This document shows positions 18,721-27,922 of a stretch of DNA of 64,000 nt, piece after piece. The stretch is taken from NCBI GenBank assembly GCA_963812795.1, contig CAWEWG010000009.1, forward strand, positions 1 through 64,000. Direction: 5' to 3'. The notes under the pieces are model-generated. The model had not been told where the DNA came from, searched no databases, and saw only the letters and a list, made by a program, of their open reading frames with translations. The DNA comes from Hyphomicrobium_A sp963812795 (GTDB taxonomy: Bacteria; Pseudomonadota; Alphaproteobacteria; Rhizobiales; Hyphomicrobiaceae). A program made the translations under genes and the position numbers. Numbering within the stretch: the first letter of the stretch is position 1; every line of letters starts with the position of its first letter.

Positions 18721-19749
18721 ATGGCGGGCGAAAAGGTTCTGGTTACGGGAGCTTCGGGCTTCATCGCCAAACACTGCATCGCCGAGCTGCTGCGGCAGGG
18801 ATACGCCGTGCAGGCGACGCTGCGCGACCTCAACCGCGCGGAGGAGACGCGCCGCGCGATAGGCAATGCCGGCGCCAGCGCGAGCGAGGTGAAGTTCTTT
18901 CCCGCCGACCTCCTGCAGGATGAGGGTTGGGACAAGGCCGTCGAGGGCTGCACGTACGTGCTGCACGTCGCTTCGCCATTTCCGATCAAGAACCCCAAGG
19001 AGGCGGACGAAGTCATTCGCCCGGCACGCGAAGGCGCCGTGCGCGTTCTGAAGGCCGCCGGCAAGGCCGGGGTGAAGCGCGTGGTGATGACATCCTCGGT
19101 CGTCGCTATCACGCTGCCTTGGCCCGAGGCGCAGCCTGGACATGTGTTCGACGAGACCGATTGGACCAACCCCGATCGGCCGGATGTGACCACCTATGTC
19201 GTCTCCAAGACGCTCGCCGAGCGGGCGGCCTGGGAATTCGTGACCACGACGCCGGGTGCGCCGGAGCTCACGGTCGTCAACCCGGCCTTTGTGCTCGGCC
19301 CCGCGCCGGACGCCGATCTGTCGACGTCGCACGAGGTGCTGCGCCTGATGGGCACCGGTGCTTATCCTGCCGCGCCCAAGATCGGTTTTCCGATCAGCGA
19401 TGTCCGCGACGTCGCCCAGACGCACGTGCTGGCGATGACCCACCCCGGGGCAGCCGGACAACGGTACCTTTCCGCCAATGGCCACCTGCGCCTCTTCGAG
19501 ATCGGCCAACTTATCAAGCAAGCGCTGCCCGATCTCGCCAAAAAGGTGCCGCGCGGCGAGCTGCCGGATTTGGTGGTGCGCGCCTTGGCGTTGGTCGATA
19601 CCCGCCTCAAAGGCGTGCTGGCCGACCTCGGTTTTCCGCGGCCGGTGACCAACGCCAAGGTGCAGGCGGCCTTGGGGCAGACGTTCCGCACGCCGCAGGA
19701 GGCTGTCATTTCCGCCGCCACCAGCCTACGTGGCTTGCAGGTCATCTAA
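18721..19749 (+). CDS. NAD(P)-dependent epimerase/dihydroflavonol-4-reductase-like protein
   Basis: An extended short-chain dehydrogenase of 342 residues. The Rossmann motif VTGASGFIA is near residues 8-16, and the catalytic pair YxxxK is Y159-K163 with Ser at 125-126. Overall pattern (LHVASPFP, VVMTSSVVAI, VVNPAFVLGP) is that of the dihydroflavonol/cinnamoyl-CoA-reductase branch. The bacterial substrate is not predictable from sequence. It stands alone between the ribosomal block and a protease gene, with GATAGGAGG as ribosome-binding site. Confidence 0.85.
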   Translation: MAGEKVLVTGASGFIAKHCIAELLRQGYAVQATLRDLNRAEETRRAIGNAGASASEVKFFPADLLQDEGWDKAVEGCTYVLHVASPFPIKNPKEADEVIRPAREGAVRVLKAAGKAGVKRVVMTSSVVAITLPWPEAQPGHVFDETDWTNPDRPDVTTYVVSKTLAERAAWEFVTTTPGAPELTVVNPAFVLGPAPDADLSTSHEVLRLMGTGAYPAAPKIGFPISDVRDVAQTHVLAMTHPGAAGQRYLSANGHLRLFEIGQLIKQALPDLAKKVPRGELPDLVVRALALVDTRLKGVLADLGFPRPVTNAKVQAALGQTFRTPQEAVISAATSLRGLQVI

Positions 19750-19901
19750 ACGGCGTTGCCGCACGCGATTAAACGGCCGGGGCCGGCGGTTTGTCACGGG
19801 AGCGCCACGATGGCGCGCGCTATGCTAGGCCTGCGCGGCGCGTTCACCGGAGCGACCGGGTAGTGGCCCGCGCTCTTAGTCCAGGGATTGTAATCTGAAC
19901 C

Positions 19902-21329
19902 ATGAGCATGCCGCTGACCTCTCCGTTGATCCGCATCGCCGCCACGGCGCTCGCGCTGTGCGTGGTGCCCGCCGCGGCGCCGGCGCAGGTGCGCGAGGTG
20001 CCTCCGACCGGCGAGGCGATGCAATACTCCTATTCACCCATCGTCAAGAAGGCGACCCCGGCGGTGGTGAACGTCTACGTCCGCTCGCGCGTGCGCACGC
20101 AAGTTTCGCCGTTCGCCAACGATCCATTCTTCCAGCGCTTCTTCGGCGGTCGGGGCGGCTTCGGGCTGCCGCAGGAGCGTATCCAATCCTCGCTGGGCTC
20201 GGGCGTGATCATCAGTGCCGACGGCGTCATTGTCACCAACACGCATGTGGTCAAGGGCGGCACCGATACGCAGATCCGCGTGGCGCTGTCCGACAAGCGC
20301 GAATACGACGCGCGCATCGTCGCTCAGGACGAGCGCACTGATCTGGCCGTGCTGAAGATCGAGAAGGGCGGCAACGACTTTCCGTTCCTGCAGTTCGCCG
20401 ATAGCGACAAGCTTGAGGTCGGCGACGTGGTGCTCGCCATCGGCAATCCTTTTGGCGTCGGTCAGACCGTGACCAGCGGGATTATCTCCGCCTTGGCGCG
20501 TACCGAGATGGCGCAGGCGGAGACGCAAGTGTTCCTGCAGACGGATGCGGCGATCAACCCGGGCAACTCCGGTGGAGCCTTGGTCGACATGAATGGCCGG
20601 CTCGCAGGCATCAATACGATGATCTTCTCGCAGTCGGGCGGCTCGGTGGGCATCGGCTTCGCCATCCCCTCCAATCTGGTGCGCCTGTTCGCCGACAACG
20701 CCGCAGCCGGGCGCAAGATCGAGCGGCCGTGGCTGGGCGGTCAGCTCGAGACCGTGACGCGCGAGATGGCGACGCAGCTCAAGCTCGATCGCGTCTCAGG
20801 CGCCGTCGTGGTGCGCCTGACCAACACCGGCCCGGCTGCAAAGGCCGGAATGCAGCTCGGTGACGTCATCGTCCGCGTCGACGAATTCGAGGTCGGCGAC
20901 TCCCATTCGGTTCTCTACCGTTTGACGACACGCGGCGTCGGCAACAACAGCCGCATTGAGCTCATTCGCGCCGGCAAGCACATGACCATCGATGTGCCAC
21001 TGCTTCCGGCGCCCAAGCCGGGCAAGGAGGACGTGCGCAACCTGTCGGGCAATCACCCCTTCGATGGCGCGCGCGTCTCCAATATCCTTCCCAGCGTTGC
21101 CGACGAGCTGAACCTCGACGAGACCGACGGCGTCGTCATCACCGCTGTCCGCAGCGGTGGCGTTGCGGCGCGGCTCGATTTCCAGCCGGGCGACATCATC
21201 GTCCAAGTCGGCAACGACAAGATCACCGACGTCACAATGCTCGATGAAATTACCCGTGCGCCGCAGCGCACGTGGAGCATCACCATCAAGCGTGCCGGAC
21301 GCCTGATGAAGCTGCAAATGTCTGGATGA
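19902..21329 (+). CDS. Periplasmic serine endoprotease, DegP/HtrA-like
   Basis: A periplasmic quality-control protease of 475 residues. A signal peptide (hydrophobic 10-25, AxA cleavage near 28) precedes a trypsin-like domain with His115 (TNTHVV), Asp147 (RTDLAVL) and Ser223 (NPGNSGG). Two PDZ domains follow, at about 270-360 and 390-470. The loop between PDZ domains is short. rarA follows six bases after the stop, so the pair is probably one transcript. DegQ/DegS-type naming cannot be separated by eye. Confidence 0.92.
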   Translation: MSMPLTSPLIRIAATALALCVVPAAAPAQVREVPPTGEAMQYSYSPIVKKATPAVVNVYVRSRVRTQVSPFANDPFFQRFFGGRGGFGLPQERIQSSLGSGVIISADGVIVTNTHVVKGGTDTQIRVALSDKREYDARIVAQDERTDLAVLKIEKGGNDFPFLQFADSDKLEVGDVVLAIGNPFGVGQTVTSGIISALARTEMAQAETQVFLQTDAAINPGNSGGALVDMNGRLAGINTMIFSQSGGSVGIGFAIPSNLVRLFADNAAAGRKIERPWLGGQLETVTREMATQLKLDRVSGAVVVRLTNTGPAAKAGMQLGDVIVRVDEFEVGDSHSVLYRLTTRGVGNNSRIELIRAGKHMTIDVPLLPAPKPGKEDVRNLSGNHPFDGARVSNILPSVADELNLDETDGVVITAVRSGGVAARLDFQPGDIIVQVGNDKITDVTMLDEITRAPQRTWSITIKRAGRLMKLQMSG

Positions 21330-21335
21330 TCATCC

Positions 21336-22655
21336 TTGGCGACGCTGTTCGAAGCCGCAGGACTTGAGAAGGGGGCCCCGCGCCCGCTCGCCGACCGACT
21401 GCGGCCGACGAAGCTTGCGGAGGTCGTCGGACAGGAGCAGCTCGTTGGCCCCAACGGCACGCTGACGCGTATGCTCAAGAGCGGCCGGCTGCCGAGCCTT
21501 ATTCTCTGGGGGCCGCCGGGGTCCGGCAAGACGACGGTGGCGCGCCTCCTTGCCCACGAAACGCAGCTCGAGTTCGAGCAGCTTTCGGCCATCTTCTCCG
21601 GCGTGCAGGATCTGCGCAAAGCCTTCGACCGCGCCAAGGCACGCCGCGAGCAGGGAAGAGGCACGCTGCTGTTCATCGACGAAATCCACCGCTTCAATCG
21701 CGCGCAGCAAGACAGCTTCCTGCCGCACATGGAGGACGGCACGATCACTCTTGTCGGGGCGACGACGGAAAACCCTTCCTTCGAGCTCAACGGCGCCGTG
21801 CTCTCGCGCGCCTCCGTGCTCGTCTTCAATCGTCTCGCTGAGGAGGCGATTGAGGATCTGCTGCGGCGCGCCGAGAAGGAGGAGAAGCGGGCGCTGCCGC
21901 TCGACAAGGATGCGCGCGAAGCCCTGATCGGCATGGCGGACGGCGATGGGCGCGCCGCGATCAACCTGGCCGACGAGGTCTTCGCCTCCGTGGCGCCCGG
22001 GCAGGCGCCCCTCAACCGCGCCGCCCTCAGCACGCTCGTGCAGAAACGCGCGCCGCTCTACGACAAATCGCGCGAAGGGCACTACAACCTGATCAGCGCG
22101 CTGCATAAGTCGGTGCGCGGCTCCGATCCCGACGCCGCGCTCTACTGGCTGGCGCGCATGCTCGACGGCGGCGAGGATCGCCTGTTTCTGGCGCGACGCC
22201 TCGTTCGCATGGCCATCGAGGATATCGGCCTCGCCGATCCGCAGGCACTCGTGCAGGCGCTCGCCGCCAAGGATACCTTCGATTTCCTCGGCAGCCCCGA
22301 AGGCGAGTTGGCGCTGGCGCAGGCGACGATCTATCTCGCCACCGCACCCAAATCGAACGGCGCCTATGTCGCCTACAAGGCGGCGATGCGGGCAGCCAAG
22401 GAGCACGGCTCGCTCAGCCCGCCCAAGCACATCCTCAATGCCCCGACCAAGCTCATGCAGTCGGAAGGCTACGGCTCCGGCTACGCTTACGACCACGACA
22501 CGGAAGAGGGCTTTTCCGGCCAGGACTATTTCCCCGAAGAGCTGGAAGCCCGGCCGCAGTTCTATGAGCCGCCCGACCGCGGTTTCGAGCGCGAGATCCG
22601 CAAACGGCTGGCCTACTGGGCCGACCTGCGTGCCAAGCGGGGTGGGAAGGCGTGA
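21336..22655 (+). CDS. rarA: Replication-associated recombination protein A (MgsA/WRNIP1 family)
   Basis: A AAA+ ATPase acting at stalled replication forks, 439 residues. Walker A GPPGSGKT is at residues 59-66 and Walker B LLFIDEIHRF at 111-120. The sensor GATTENPSFELN and the C-terminal MgsA tetramerisation region follow. The only start preserving the conserved N-terminus (ATLFEAAGLEKGAPRPLADRL) is TTG at 21336, because the frame is closed by the preceding gene's stop. It is translated right behind the HtrA-like gene. Confidence 0.93.
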   Translation: MATLFEAAGLEKGAPRPLADRLRPTKLAEVVGQEQLVGPNGTLTRMLKSGRLPSLILWGPPGSGKTTVARLLAHETQLEFEQLSAIFSGVQDLRKAFDRAKARREQGRGTLLFIDEIHRFNRAQQDSFLPHMEDGTITLVGATTENPSFELNGAVLSRASVLVFNRLAEEAIEDLLRRAEKEEKRALPLDKDAREALIGMADGDGRAAINLADEVFASVAPGQAPLNRAALSTLVQKRAPLYDKSREGHYNLISALHKSVRGSDPDAALYWLARMLDGGEDRLFLARRLVRMAIEDIGLADPQALVQALAAKDTFDFLGSPEGELALAQATIYLATAPKSNGAYVAYKAAMRAAKEHGSLSPPKHILNAPTKLMQSEGYGSGYAYDHDTEEGFSGQDYFPEELEARPQFYEPPDRGFEREIRKRLAYWADLRAKRGGKA

Positions 22656-22702
22656 AGCCGTGAGATGGTAAAAATGGTGCAATCCCAGGGTCATCTCACG
22701 AG

Positions 22703-22731
22703 TTCACGCGTTCACGGCCTCGCGCTATAGT
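22703..22731 (+). promoter_or_regulatory. Candidate promoter of the Tae4-like gene
   Basis: TTCACG (22703-22708) and TATAGT (22726-22731) are separated by 17 bases, 29 bases before the ATG at 22760. A purine-rich GGGGATCGGGGG lies in between as ribosome-binding region. This suggests the amidase gene is transcribed independently of rarA. Confidence 0.4.
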
Positions 22732-22759
22732 CCTGAAAAGGTGGGGATCGGGGGTACAC

Positions 22760-23305
22760 ATGGTTCGGTTCATCGATCTTTGGCGAGGCCACCCGATCAA
22801 TGAGTTGGTGACCGCCCCCTGCGTCGCGCCCAACGACCTGACCAACATGGAAGGCCAGCATGTCGCCATGGGCTTTCCGGTCTTTCATAACCAATGCGCC
22901 ATTCGCCTCGGCATAGCCCTGCGCCGTTCTGGCGTAACCGATGGCCAGATCGGCGGCTGCGCCGCCTGCGCCGTACATCCGCGCTCGGAGATGCATTTCA
23001 TCAATGCGAGCCAGCTCGCCAACGCTCTGTCACACGCCAACATCCCCGGCATCGGCCCGGTCGAGAAGATCACCGGCACTGAGGCCGCCCACTACTATCC
23101 AAAGCTGTTCGGGCGTACCGGCATCATCTATTTCCAGGATTACTGGAAGCGCACGTCCGACAGCGGGCGCGCCACGGGCGACCACATCGACGTGTGGAAC
23201 GGCTATCGCTCGTCGGCCAAGTGGCTGCTCGAGTGGTTCTCCTGGATGGGGTATTACTCGAACTACGCCAATGCGGGCGAAATCTGGTTCTGGGAAGTGA
23301 AGTAG
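22760..23305 (+). CDS. Tae4-family (T6SS amidase effector 4-like) peptidoglycan amidase
   Basis: The 181-residue protein matches the Tae4 layout. NQCAIRLGIALRRSG puts the nucleophile at Cys46 and GDHIDVWNG gives His142 and Asp144, with the conserved GIIYFQDYW strand before it. Tae4 enzymes are NlpC/P60-fold D,L-endopeptidases that cleave the gamma-D-Glu-mDAP bond. There is no signal peptide, as in T6SS-delivered effectors. No T6SS, Hcp, VgrG or PAAR gene is visible. The next gene encodes a two-TM protein that could be an unusual immunity partner. It has its own candidate promoter. Family call fairly sure; delivery route is inference. Confidence 0.75.
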   Translation: MVRFIDLWRGHPINELVTAPCVAPNDLTNMEGQHVAMGFPVFHNQCAIRLGIALRRSGVTDGQIGGCAACAVHPRSEMHFINASQLANALSHANIPGIGPVEKITGTEAAHYYPKLFGRTGIIYFQDYWKRTSDSGRATGDHIDVWNGYRSSAKWLLEWFSWMGYYSNYANAGEIWFWEVK

Positions 23306-23333
23306 ACGGCGCGTCGCGCCTGGGGGTTCTGCA

Positions 23334-23567
23334 ATGCGCTATGTCGTTGCCATGGTGTTCGCGCTGATCGTCGCCGCTCTCGCTACGATTTTCCTAGGCT
23401 CGAGCGTGGCCGACTGGGTCGTGGCGCAGAACTCGTTCGAGAGCTCGGACGACGCGGAGAACCTGCACATGCTGGTGTTCGTCGGCACCATTGCCGGTGG
23501 ACTGCTCGTCGGCTGGCTGATGGGCTGGGTCATCGGCGGCGGCCAGTCTGCGCCGCCTGCACCCTGA
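23334..23567 (+). CDS. Small two-TM membrane protein
   Basis: A 77-residue protein with hydrophobic segments at about 3-28 and 47-68, separated by an acidic stretch (SSDDAEN), and a short Pro/Ala tail. I do not recognise the family. It lies 28 bases after the Tae4-like gene on the same strand and is probably co-transcribed with it. Known Tai4 immunity proteins are soluble periplasmic proteins with signal peptides, so it does not resemble them. A membrane-anchored protective role is possible but unproven. It converges on the lactate permease gene, whose stop lies five bases away. Confidence 0.7.
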   Translation: MRYVVAMVFALIVAALATIFLGSSVADWVVAQNSFESSDDAENLHMLVFVGTIAGGLLVGWLMGWVIGGGQSAPPAP

Positions 23568-23571
23568 GCCT

Positions 23572-25218
23572 TTAGTGCGGCGCCAGGAGCGTCAGCGGCC
23601 ATAGGTAAGCCTGGCCGAGGACAAGCAGGCCCACCAGCGTCGCCAGCGCGATCGAGTGGAAGGCGACGAAGCGCAAGATCGAACCCTCGTGCCCGTACCA
23701 GCGCGTTGCCGTCGAGGCGACGACGATCGATTGGGCATCCATCATCTTGCCCATGACGCCGCCGGAGCTGTTGGCGGCAGCCATTAGAACCGGGTTGAGG
23801 CCTAGCTGCTCGGCGGTGACGCGCTGCAGGCCGCCGAACAGCACGTTGGACGAGGTGTCCGAGCCCGTCAGAGTGACCCCCAGCCAGCCGATGTAAGTGC
23901 CAAAGAGCGGATAAAGGAAACCCGTGCCGGCGAGCGCCAGCCCGAGCGTCGCGTCGGCGCCGGAGTAGCGCGTGACGAAGCCGATCGCCAGCATGCATGC
24001 GATGGTCAACAGCGAATAGCGAACAACGTAGAGCGTGCGCGCGTACATGCGCGCCAGGTCACGCAGCCCGTAGCCGAGGAACAGGCCCGACGCGACGGCG
24101 GCGAGGAGGATGCCGGACCCGGTCGCCGAGAGGACGTTGAAGTTGAACACTGCCGCTTCGATCTTCGGCGCCGCGACCACCGGGGGCACCTTTTGCACAA
24201 GGTCGTGCAAACCGGTGACGGGGAGCTTTAGCACCCACAGATCGTCGAGACCGGCGCGCACCTGCGGCGTGCCCCACAGAAACACAAAGACGCTGAGGAT
24301 CAGCCACGGGGTCCATGCGCGCCTGACAGCTGCCGCCCCCGGGGACACGGGTGCGGTCGCGGGGGTTGGCTCTGCCGCGTCGGCTTCCGGCATCGAGGTC
24401 ATCGGCGTCGCCGGGCGCCAGACCCTGAGGAAGAGCGCCAGCGAAGCCATCGAGATGATAGCGGCGACGATGTCCACCAGCCACGGACCGTGGAAGTTCG
24501 ATACGGCATATTGGGGTATTGCGAAGGTGAGGCCGGCAACGAGGATGGGCGGCCAAACCTCGAGCGTCTTCCTCCAGCCGACGAACGCCATGATCAGCCA
24601 GAACGGCACGATCACCGAGAAGAACGGCAGCTGCCGCCCGACCATGCCGCTGAGCTCATGCAGGTCGAGGCCGGTGACGGCCGCAAGCGCAATGATGGGC
24701 GTGCCGAGCGCGCCGAAGGCAACCGGGGCGGTATTGGCAATGAGCGACAATCCGGATGCCGCCAAGGGCCTGAAGCCGAGGCCCATGAGCATTGCCGCGG
24801 TGACGGCGACCGGTGTTCCGAACCCTGCCGCACCCTCGAAAAAGGCGCCGAGGCAGAAAGCGATGAACAGCAACTGCATGCGCCGGTCGTCGCTGATGGT
24901 GCCGATCGAACGCTGCAGCACCGCGAACTCGCCCTTTTCGCTTGTGAGCTGATAGAGGAAAATGACGTTGAGGATGATCCAACCGATGGGGAGCAGCCCA
25001 AACGCCGCGCCATAGGCGGCGGCAAGCGCGGCCATCGGCGCCGGCATCCCGTAACCCAGGATGGCGACCGCAAGAGCTGCGAGGAGACCGAGGATCGCTG
25101 CTACGTGCGCGCGCAGCTCGAAGATGCCGATACCGCCCAGCAGCACGACGACCGGGAGAGCGGCGACGAGCGTGGAGAGGAGGGTGTTGCCGAAGGGGTC
25201 ATAGATTTGCGACCACAT
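23572..25218 (-). CDS. lldP: L-lactate permease (LldP/GlcA family)
   Basis: An inner-membrane lactate/glycolate:proton symporter with about 12-14 transmembrane helices and 548 residues. Diagnostic segments include FLYQLTSEKGEF, GAFFEGAAGFGTPVAVTAA and, near the C-terminus, GWLGVTLTGSDTSSNVLFG. A central cytoplasmic loop rich in Pro/Ala (about residues 275-300) separates two halves. No lactate dehydrogenase gene is adjacent. It is divergent from the pseudouridine synthase gene, and the shared intergenic region carries a possible promoter and AT-rich inverted site. Confidence 0.93.
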   Translation of the reverse strand: MWSQIYDPFGNTLLSTLVAALPVVVLLGGIGIFELRAHVAAILGLLAALAVAILGYGMPAPMAALAAAYGAAFGLLPIGWIILNVIFLYQLTSEKGEFAVLQRSIGTISDDRRMQLLFIAFCLGAFFEGAAGFGTPVAVTAAMLMGLGFRPLAASGLSLIANTAPVAFGALGTPIIALAAVTGLDLHELSGMVGRQLPFFSVIVPFWLIMAFVGWRKTLEVWPPILVAGLTFAIPQYAVSNFHGPWLVDIVAAIISMASLALFLRVWRPATPMTSMPEADAAEPTPATAPVSPGAAAVRRAWTPWLILSVFVFLWGTPQVRAGLDDLWVLKLPVTGLHDLVQKVPPVVAAPKIEAAVFNFNVLSATGSGILLAAVASGLFLGYGLRDLARMYARTLYVVRYSLLTIACMLAIGFVTRYSGADATLGLALAGTGFLYPLFGTYIGWLGVTLTGSDTSSNVLFGGLQRVTAEQLGLNPVLMAAANSSGGVMGKMMDAQSIVVASTATRWYGHEGSILRFVAFHSIALATLVGLLVLGQAYLWPLTLLAPH

Positions 25219-25244
25219 GCATCCGCCCCCTAAATGCTCGCCCA

Positions 25245-25288
25245 GCCTATTCCGGGGCGGAAACCTTGGTCAAACTGCATATACGTTT
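25245..25288 (-). promoter_or_regulatory. Possible lldP promoter/operator
   Basis: On the minus strand TTGACC (25273-25268) is followed after 17 bases by a weak -10 ATAGGC (25250-25245). Immediately upstream is an AT-rich stretch GTATAAACGTATAT (plus-strand 25278-25291 region), standing out in GC-rich DNA. It could be an operator for a lactate-responsive regulator. Weak evidence. Confidence 0.25.
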
Positions 25289-25406
25289 ATACCCGGCCCC
25301 CGCGGCAACCTCCGGACACCGGATTTTCATGCCGAAGCTGGACTTTGATGGCCGCTCAACTTAGGCCATGCCGCAAGTCCCGCAGGATTGCTGTTTAGAG
25401 CCCCCG

Positions 25407-26405
25407 ATGAACGATCGCGTCGAGACCATAAAAGTGAAGGCCGCCGAAGCGGACATGCGGCTCGACCGGTGGTTCCGCATTCACTTTCCGGACGTTGGGT
25501 ATTCGTATCTGCAGAAGCTGCTGCGAACGGGGCAGGTGCGCGTCGACAGCCGGCGCGCGGAGGGCAACGAACGCCTCGAGGCCGGCGCGCAGATCCGCGT
25601 GCCGAAGATCGTCCGCAGCGAAAAACCGGCCCCCGCGCCGAGCGTCAAGGCACCACTGGGACTTTCCAAAGCCGACCGCACCGCCATCGAGCGCATGATC
25701 CTGTTCGAGGACGAGCATATCCTCGTGCTCAACAAGCCGTTCGGTCTCGCCGTTCAGGGCGGCAGCGGCACCAAGCGGCACATCGATGGCATGCTTGCCG
25801 GTATGGCCGACCGTTTCGGCGGCGAGCGTCCGCGCCTCGTGCACCGCCTCGACCGCGACACGACGGGCGTGCTGCTCATCGCCAAGCACCGCGATGCCGC
25901 CGCCAAGCTCGGACGCGTCTTCCAGACCCGGTCTGCCGCCAAGACCTATTGGGCGCTCGTGCGCGGCGTGCCGAAGCCGCCGCAGGGAAAAGTGGAGGCG
26001 GCGCTGGTGAAAGCCGCTGGTCCCGATGGTGACCGCGTGCGCAAGGCGCTGCCGGGTGAGCAGAAGGAGGCCATGCACGCCACCACGCACTACTCGGTGG
26101 TGGACCGTCTGGCGCACAAGGCGGCTTGGGTGTCGCTCAAGCCGGTGACCGGGCGTCAGCACCAGTTGCGCGCGCACATGGCGCTCATCGGCAATCCTAT
26201 CGTCGGCGACAACAAGTACGGTGGCGATGAGAACATGCCGGCCGAGCAGATCGAGAAGAAGCTGCATCTGCACGCCCGCCGCCTGGTGCTTCCGCACCCG
26301 TTCACGGGCGGCAAGATCGATGTCACGGCGCCGCTACCCGATCATATGCGCAAAACGTGGGATCTGCTGAGCCTCGATGCCAACCGCTACGAGGATGACG
26401 ACTGA
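25407..26405 (+). CDS. RluA-family 23S rRNA pseudouridine synthase (RluC-like)
   Basis: Isomerises specific uridines in 23S rRNA. An S4 RNA-binding domain lies at about residues 10-65 and is followed by the catalytic domain with HRLDRDTTG, where the Asp of HRLD (about residue 149) is the nucleophile. The C-terminal domain has GRQHQLRAHMALIGNPIVGD. I start at ATG 25407 (332 residues). An in-frame ATG at 25368 would add 13 unconserved residues. The stop overlaps the following HAD gene start by one base, and the ATP12 gene follows, giving a three-gene coupled unit. Confidence 0.9.
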   Translation: MNDRVETIKVKAAEADMRLDRWFRIHFPDVGYSYLQKLLRTGQVRVDSRRAEGNERLEAGAQIRVPKIVRSEKPAPAPSVKAPLGLSKADRTAIERMILFEDEHILVLNKPFGLAVQGGSGTKRHIDGMLAGMADRFGGERPRLVHRLDRDTTGVLLIAKHRDAAAKLGRVFQTRSAAKTYWALVRGVPKPPQGKVEAALVKAAGPDGDRVRKALPGEQKEAMHATTHYSVVDRLAHKAAWVSLKPVTGRQHQLRAHMALIGNPIVGDNKYGGDENMPAEQIEKKLHLHARRLVLPHPFTGGKIDVTAPLPDHMRKTWDLLSLDANRYEDDD

Positions 26406-27085
26406 TGAAGCTCGTCGTCCTCGATTGCGATGGTACGCTCGTCGACAGCCAGAATGGCATCTGCGAGGCGATGACGCATGCCTTCACCGGCTTCGGGCTG
26501 GTGGCGCCGACGCGCGAAGCGACGCTCGCCATCGTCGGGCTGTCGTTGCCGGAGGCGTTCGCGGTTCTGGCGGCCGAGCACGACGAGGGGCTGCGTGCCC
26601 AAATGGTGCAGCGCTACAAGTCGGCATTCCTCGAGATCAAACGCGATCCCGAGCTGCACGAGCCTTTGTTCGACGGCGTCGCCGCGGCCGTAGAGGCGTT
26701 CGGCGCCCGCGACGACATCGTGCTCGGTATCGCCACCGGCAAATCGCGCAAAGGCGTCGAGCGGCTATTCGAGCGCGAGCGCTGGGCGCATCGCTTCCTG
26801 ACGGTGCAGACTGCCGACAATCACCCTTCAAAACCCCACCCCGCCATGCTGCAAGCGGCCATGGCGGAGGCGGGCGTCACCGCCGAACGGACGGTGATGG
26901 TCGGCGACACGACCTTCGACATGGAAATGGCGCGCGCGGCCGGTACGGGCGCCCTGGGTGTCGGTTGGGGCTATCATTCCATCGACGAGCTGCACAGCGC
27001 GGGCGCGCACGGTGTCATCGAGGCGTGTCACAGCCTCACGACCGACATCGACGCGTTCTTTGCTGGACGGGAGAAGGCCGCTTGA
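26405..27085 (+). CDS. HAD-superfamily hydrolase, phosphoglycolate-phosphatase-like
   Basis: A 226-residue class I HAD phosphatase. Motif I DCDGTLVDS (nucleophile Asp7, acid Asp9), motif II around IATGKSRKG, motif III Lys in KPHPAML and motif IV VGDTTFDMEMA are all present. A four-helix cap lies between motifs I and II. The substrate is unknown; family members act on phosphoglycolate or pyrophosphate. It is coupled to the RluA-like gene (one-base overlap) and to the ATP12 gene (four-base overlap), an arrangement common in alphaproteobacteria. Confidence 0.88.
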   Translation: MKLVVLDCDGTLVDSQNGICEAMTHAFTGFGLVAPTREATLAIVGLSLPEAFAVLAAEHDEGLRAQMVQRYKSAFLEIKRDPELHEPLFDGVAAAVEAFGARDDIVLGIATGKSRKGVERLFERERWAHRFLTVQTADNHPSKPHPAMLQAAMAEAGVTAERTVMVGDTTFDMEMARAAGTGALGVGWGYHSIDELHSAGAHGVIEACHSLTTDIDAFFAGREKAA

Positions 27086-27846
27086 GCGAGCCAGGCGACA
27101 AGCCGACGACGAAAGTACCCGGCAGGGAGCCATTGACCGCGCCGTTGCCGAAGCGGTTCTACAAGCAGGTGACGGTCAACGAGCAGTCGGATGGCTTCGC
27201 GGTCCAGCTCGACGGCCGGCCCGTGCGTACGCCCAAGAAGCGTCAACTCCTCGTGCCGACGCGCGCTCTTGCGGAGGCCATTGCCGAGGAATGGGCGGCG
27301 CAAGCCGAGCGGATCGACCCCGCGACGATGCCGCTGTCGAAGCTCGCCATCACCACCATCGATGGCGTCGCCGAGAATATGCCGGAGGTGAGAAGCGATA
27401 TCGTTCATTTCGCCGGCAGCGATTTGCTGTGCTACCGGGCCGAGGCGCCCGCCGCGCTCGCCGACCTCCAGGGGAAAGCGTGGGATCCGACGCTGCGCTG
27501 GATCGAGGCGGAGACGGGGGAGCGATTTTTCCTGGCCGAGGGCGTGATGCCGGTGACGCAAAGCGCGGCGGCTTTGGCGGCTTTTGCGCGGCTGGTCGAC
27601 CCCTTCGCAGCTTTCGCGCTGGCCAGCTTGCATGTGATGACGACGCTAACAGGATCGGCGTTCCTCGCCCTGGCGGTCGCCATGCGGCGCATGCCGGTGG
27701 CGGACGCATGGGCCGCCGCGCATCTCGACGAGGACTGGCAGATCGCCCGCTGGGGCATCGACGTTGAGGCCGCCGACCGGCGCGAGCGGCGTTGGCAGGA
27801 GATGCAGGCCGCCGCCCGCTTCCTCGACTTGCTCAAGGCTGCTTGA
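27082..27846 (+). CDS. ATP12-family F1-ATPase assembly chaperone
   Basis: The bacterial homologue of mitochondrial Atp12, which helps assemble the F1 alpha subunit. The 254-residue reading has KRFYKQVTV, DGFAVQLDGRPVRTPKKR and the C-terminal WGIDVEAADRRERRWQEM, all typical. No ATG is near the start. TTG 27082 overlaps the upstream stop (TTGA) and gives the expected length. Found mainly in alphaproteobacteria and mitochondria. Confidence 0.9.
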   Translation: MSEPGDKPTTKVPGREPLTAPLPKRFYKQVTVNEQSDGFAVQLDGRPVRTPKKRQLLVPTRALAEAIAEEWAAQAERIDPATMPLSKLAITTIDGVAENMPEVRSDIVHFAGSDLLCYRAEAPAALADLQGKAWDPTLRWIEAETGERFFLAEGVMPVTQSAAALAAFARLVDPFAAFALASLHVMTTLTGSAFLALAVAMRRMPVADAWAAAHLDEDWQIARWGIDVEAADRRERRWQEMQAAARFLDLLKAA

Positions 27847-27922
27847 AGAAAGTCCGGCCGAAGCTGAGGCTGTTCCCGCGGGAACAGCCCGCTTGCGGTG
27901 GTCCGGATAGGGTCCGAATGAG

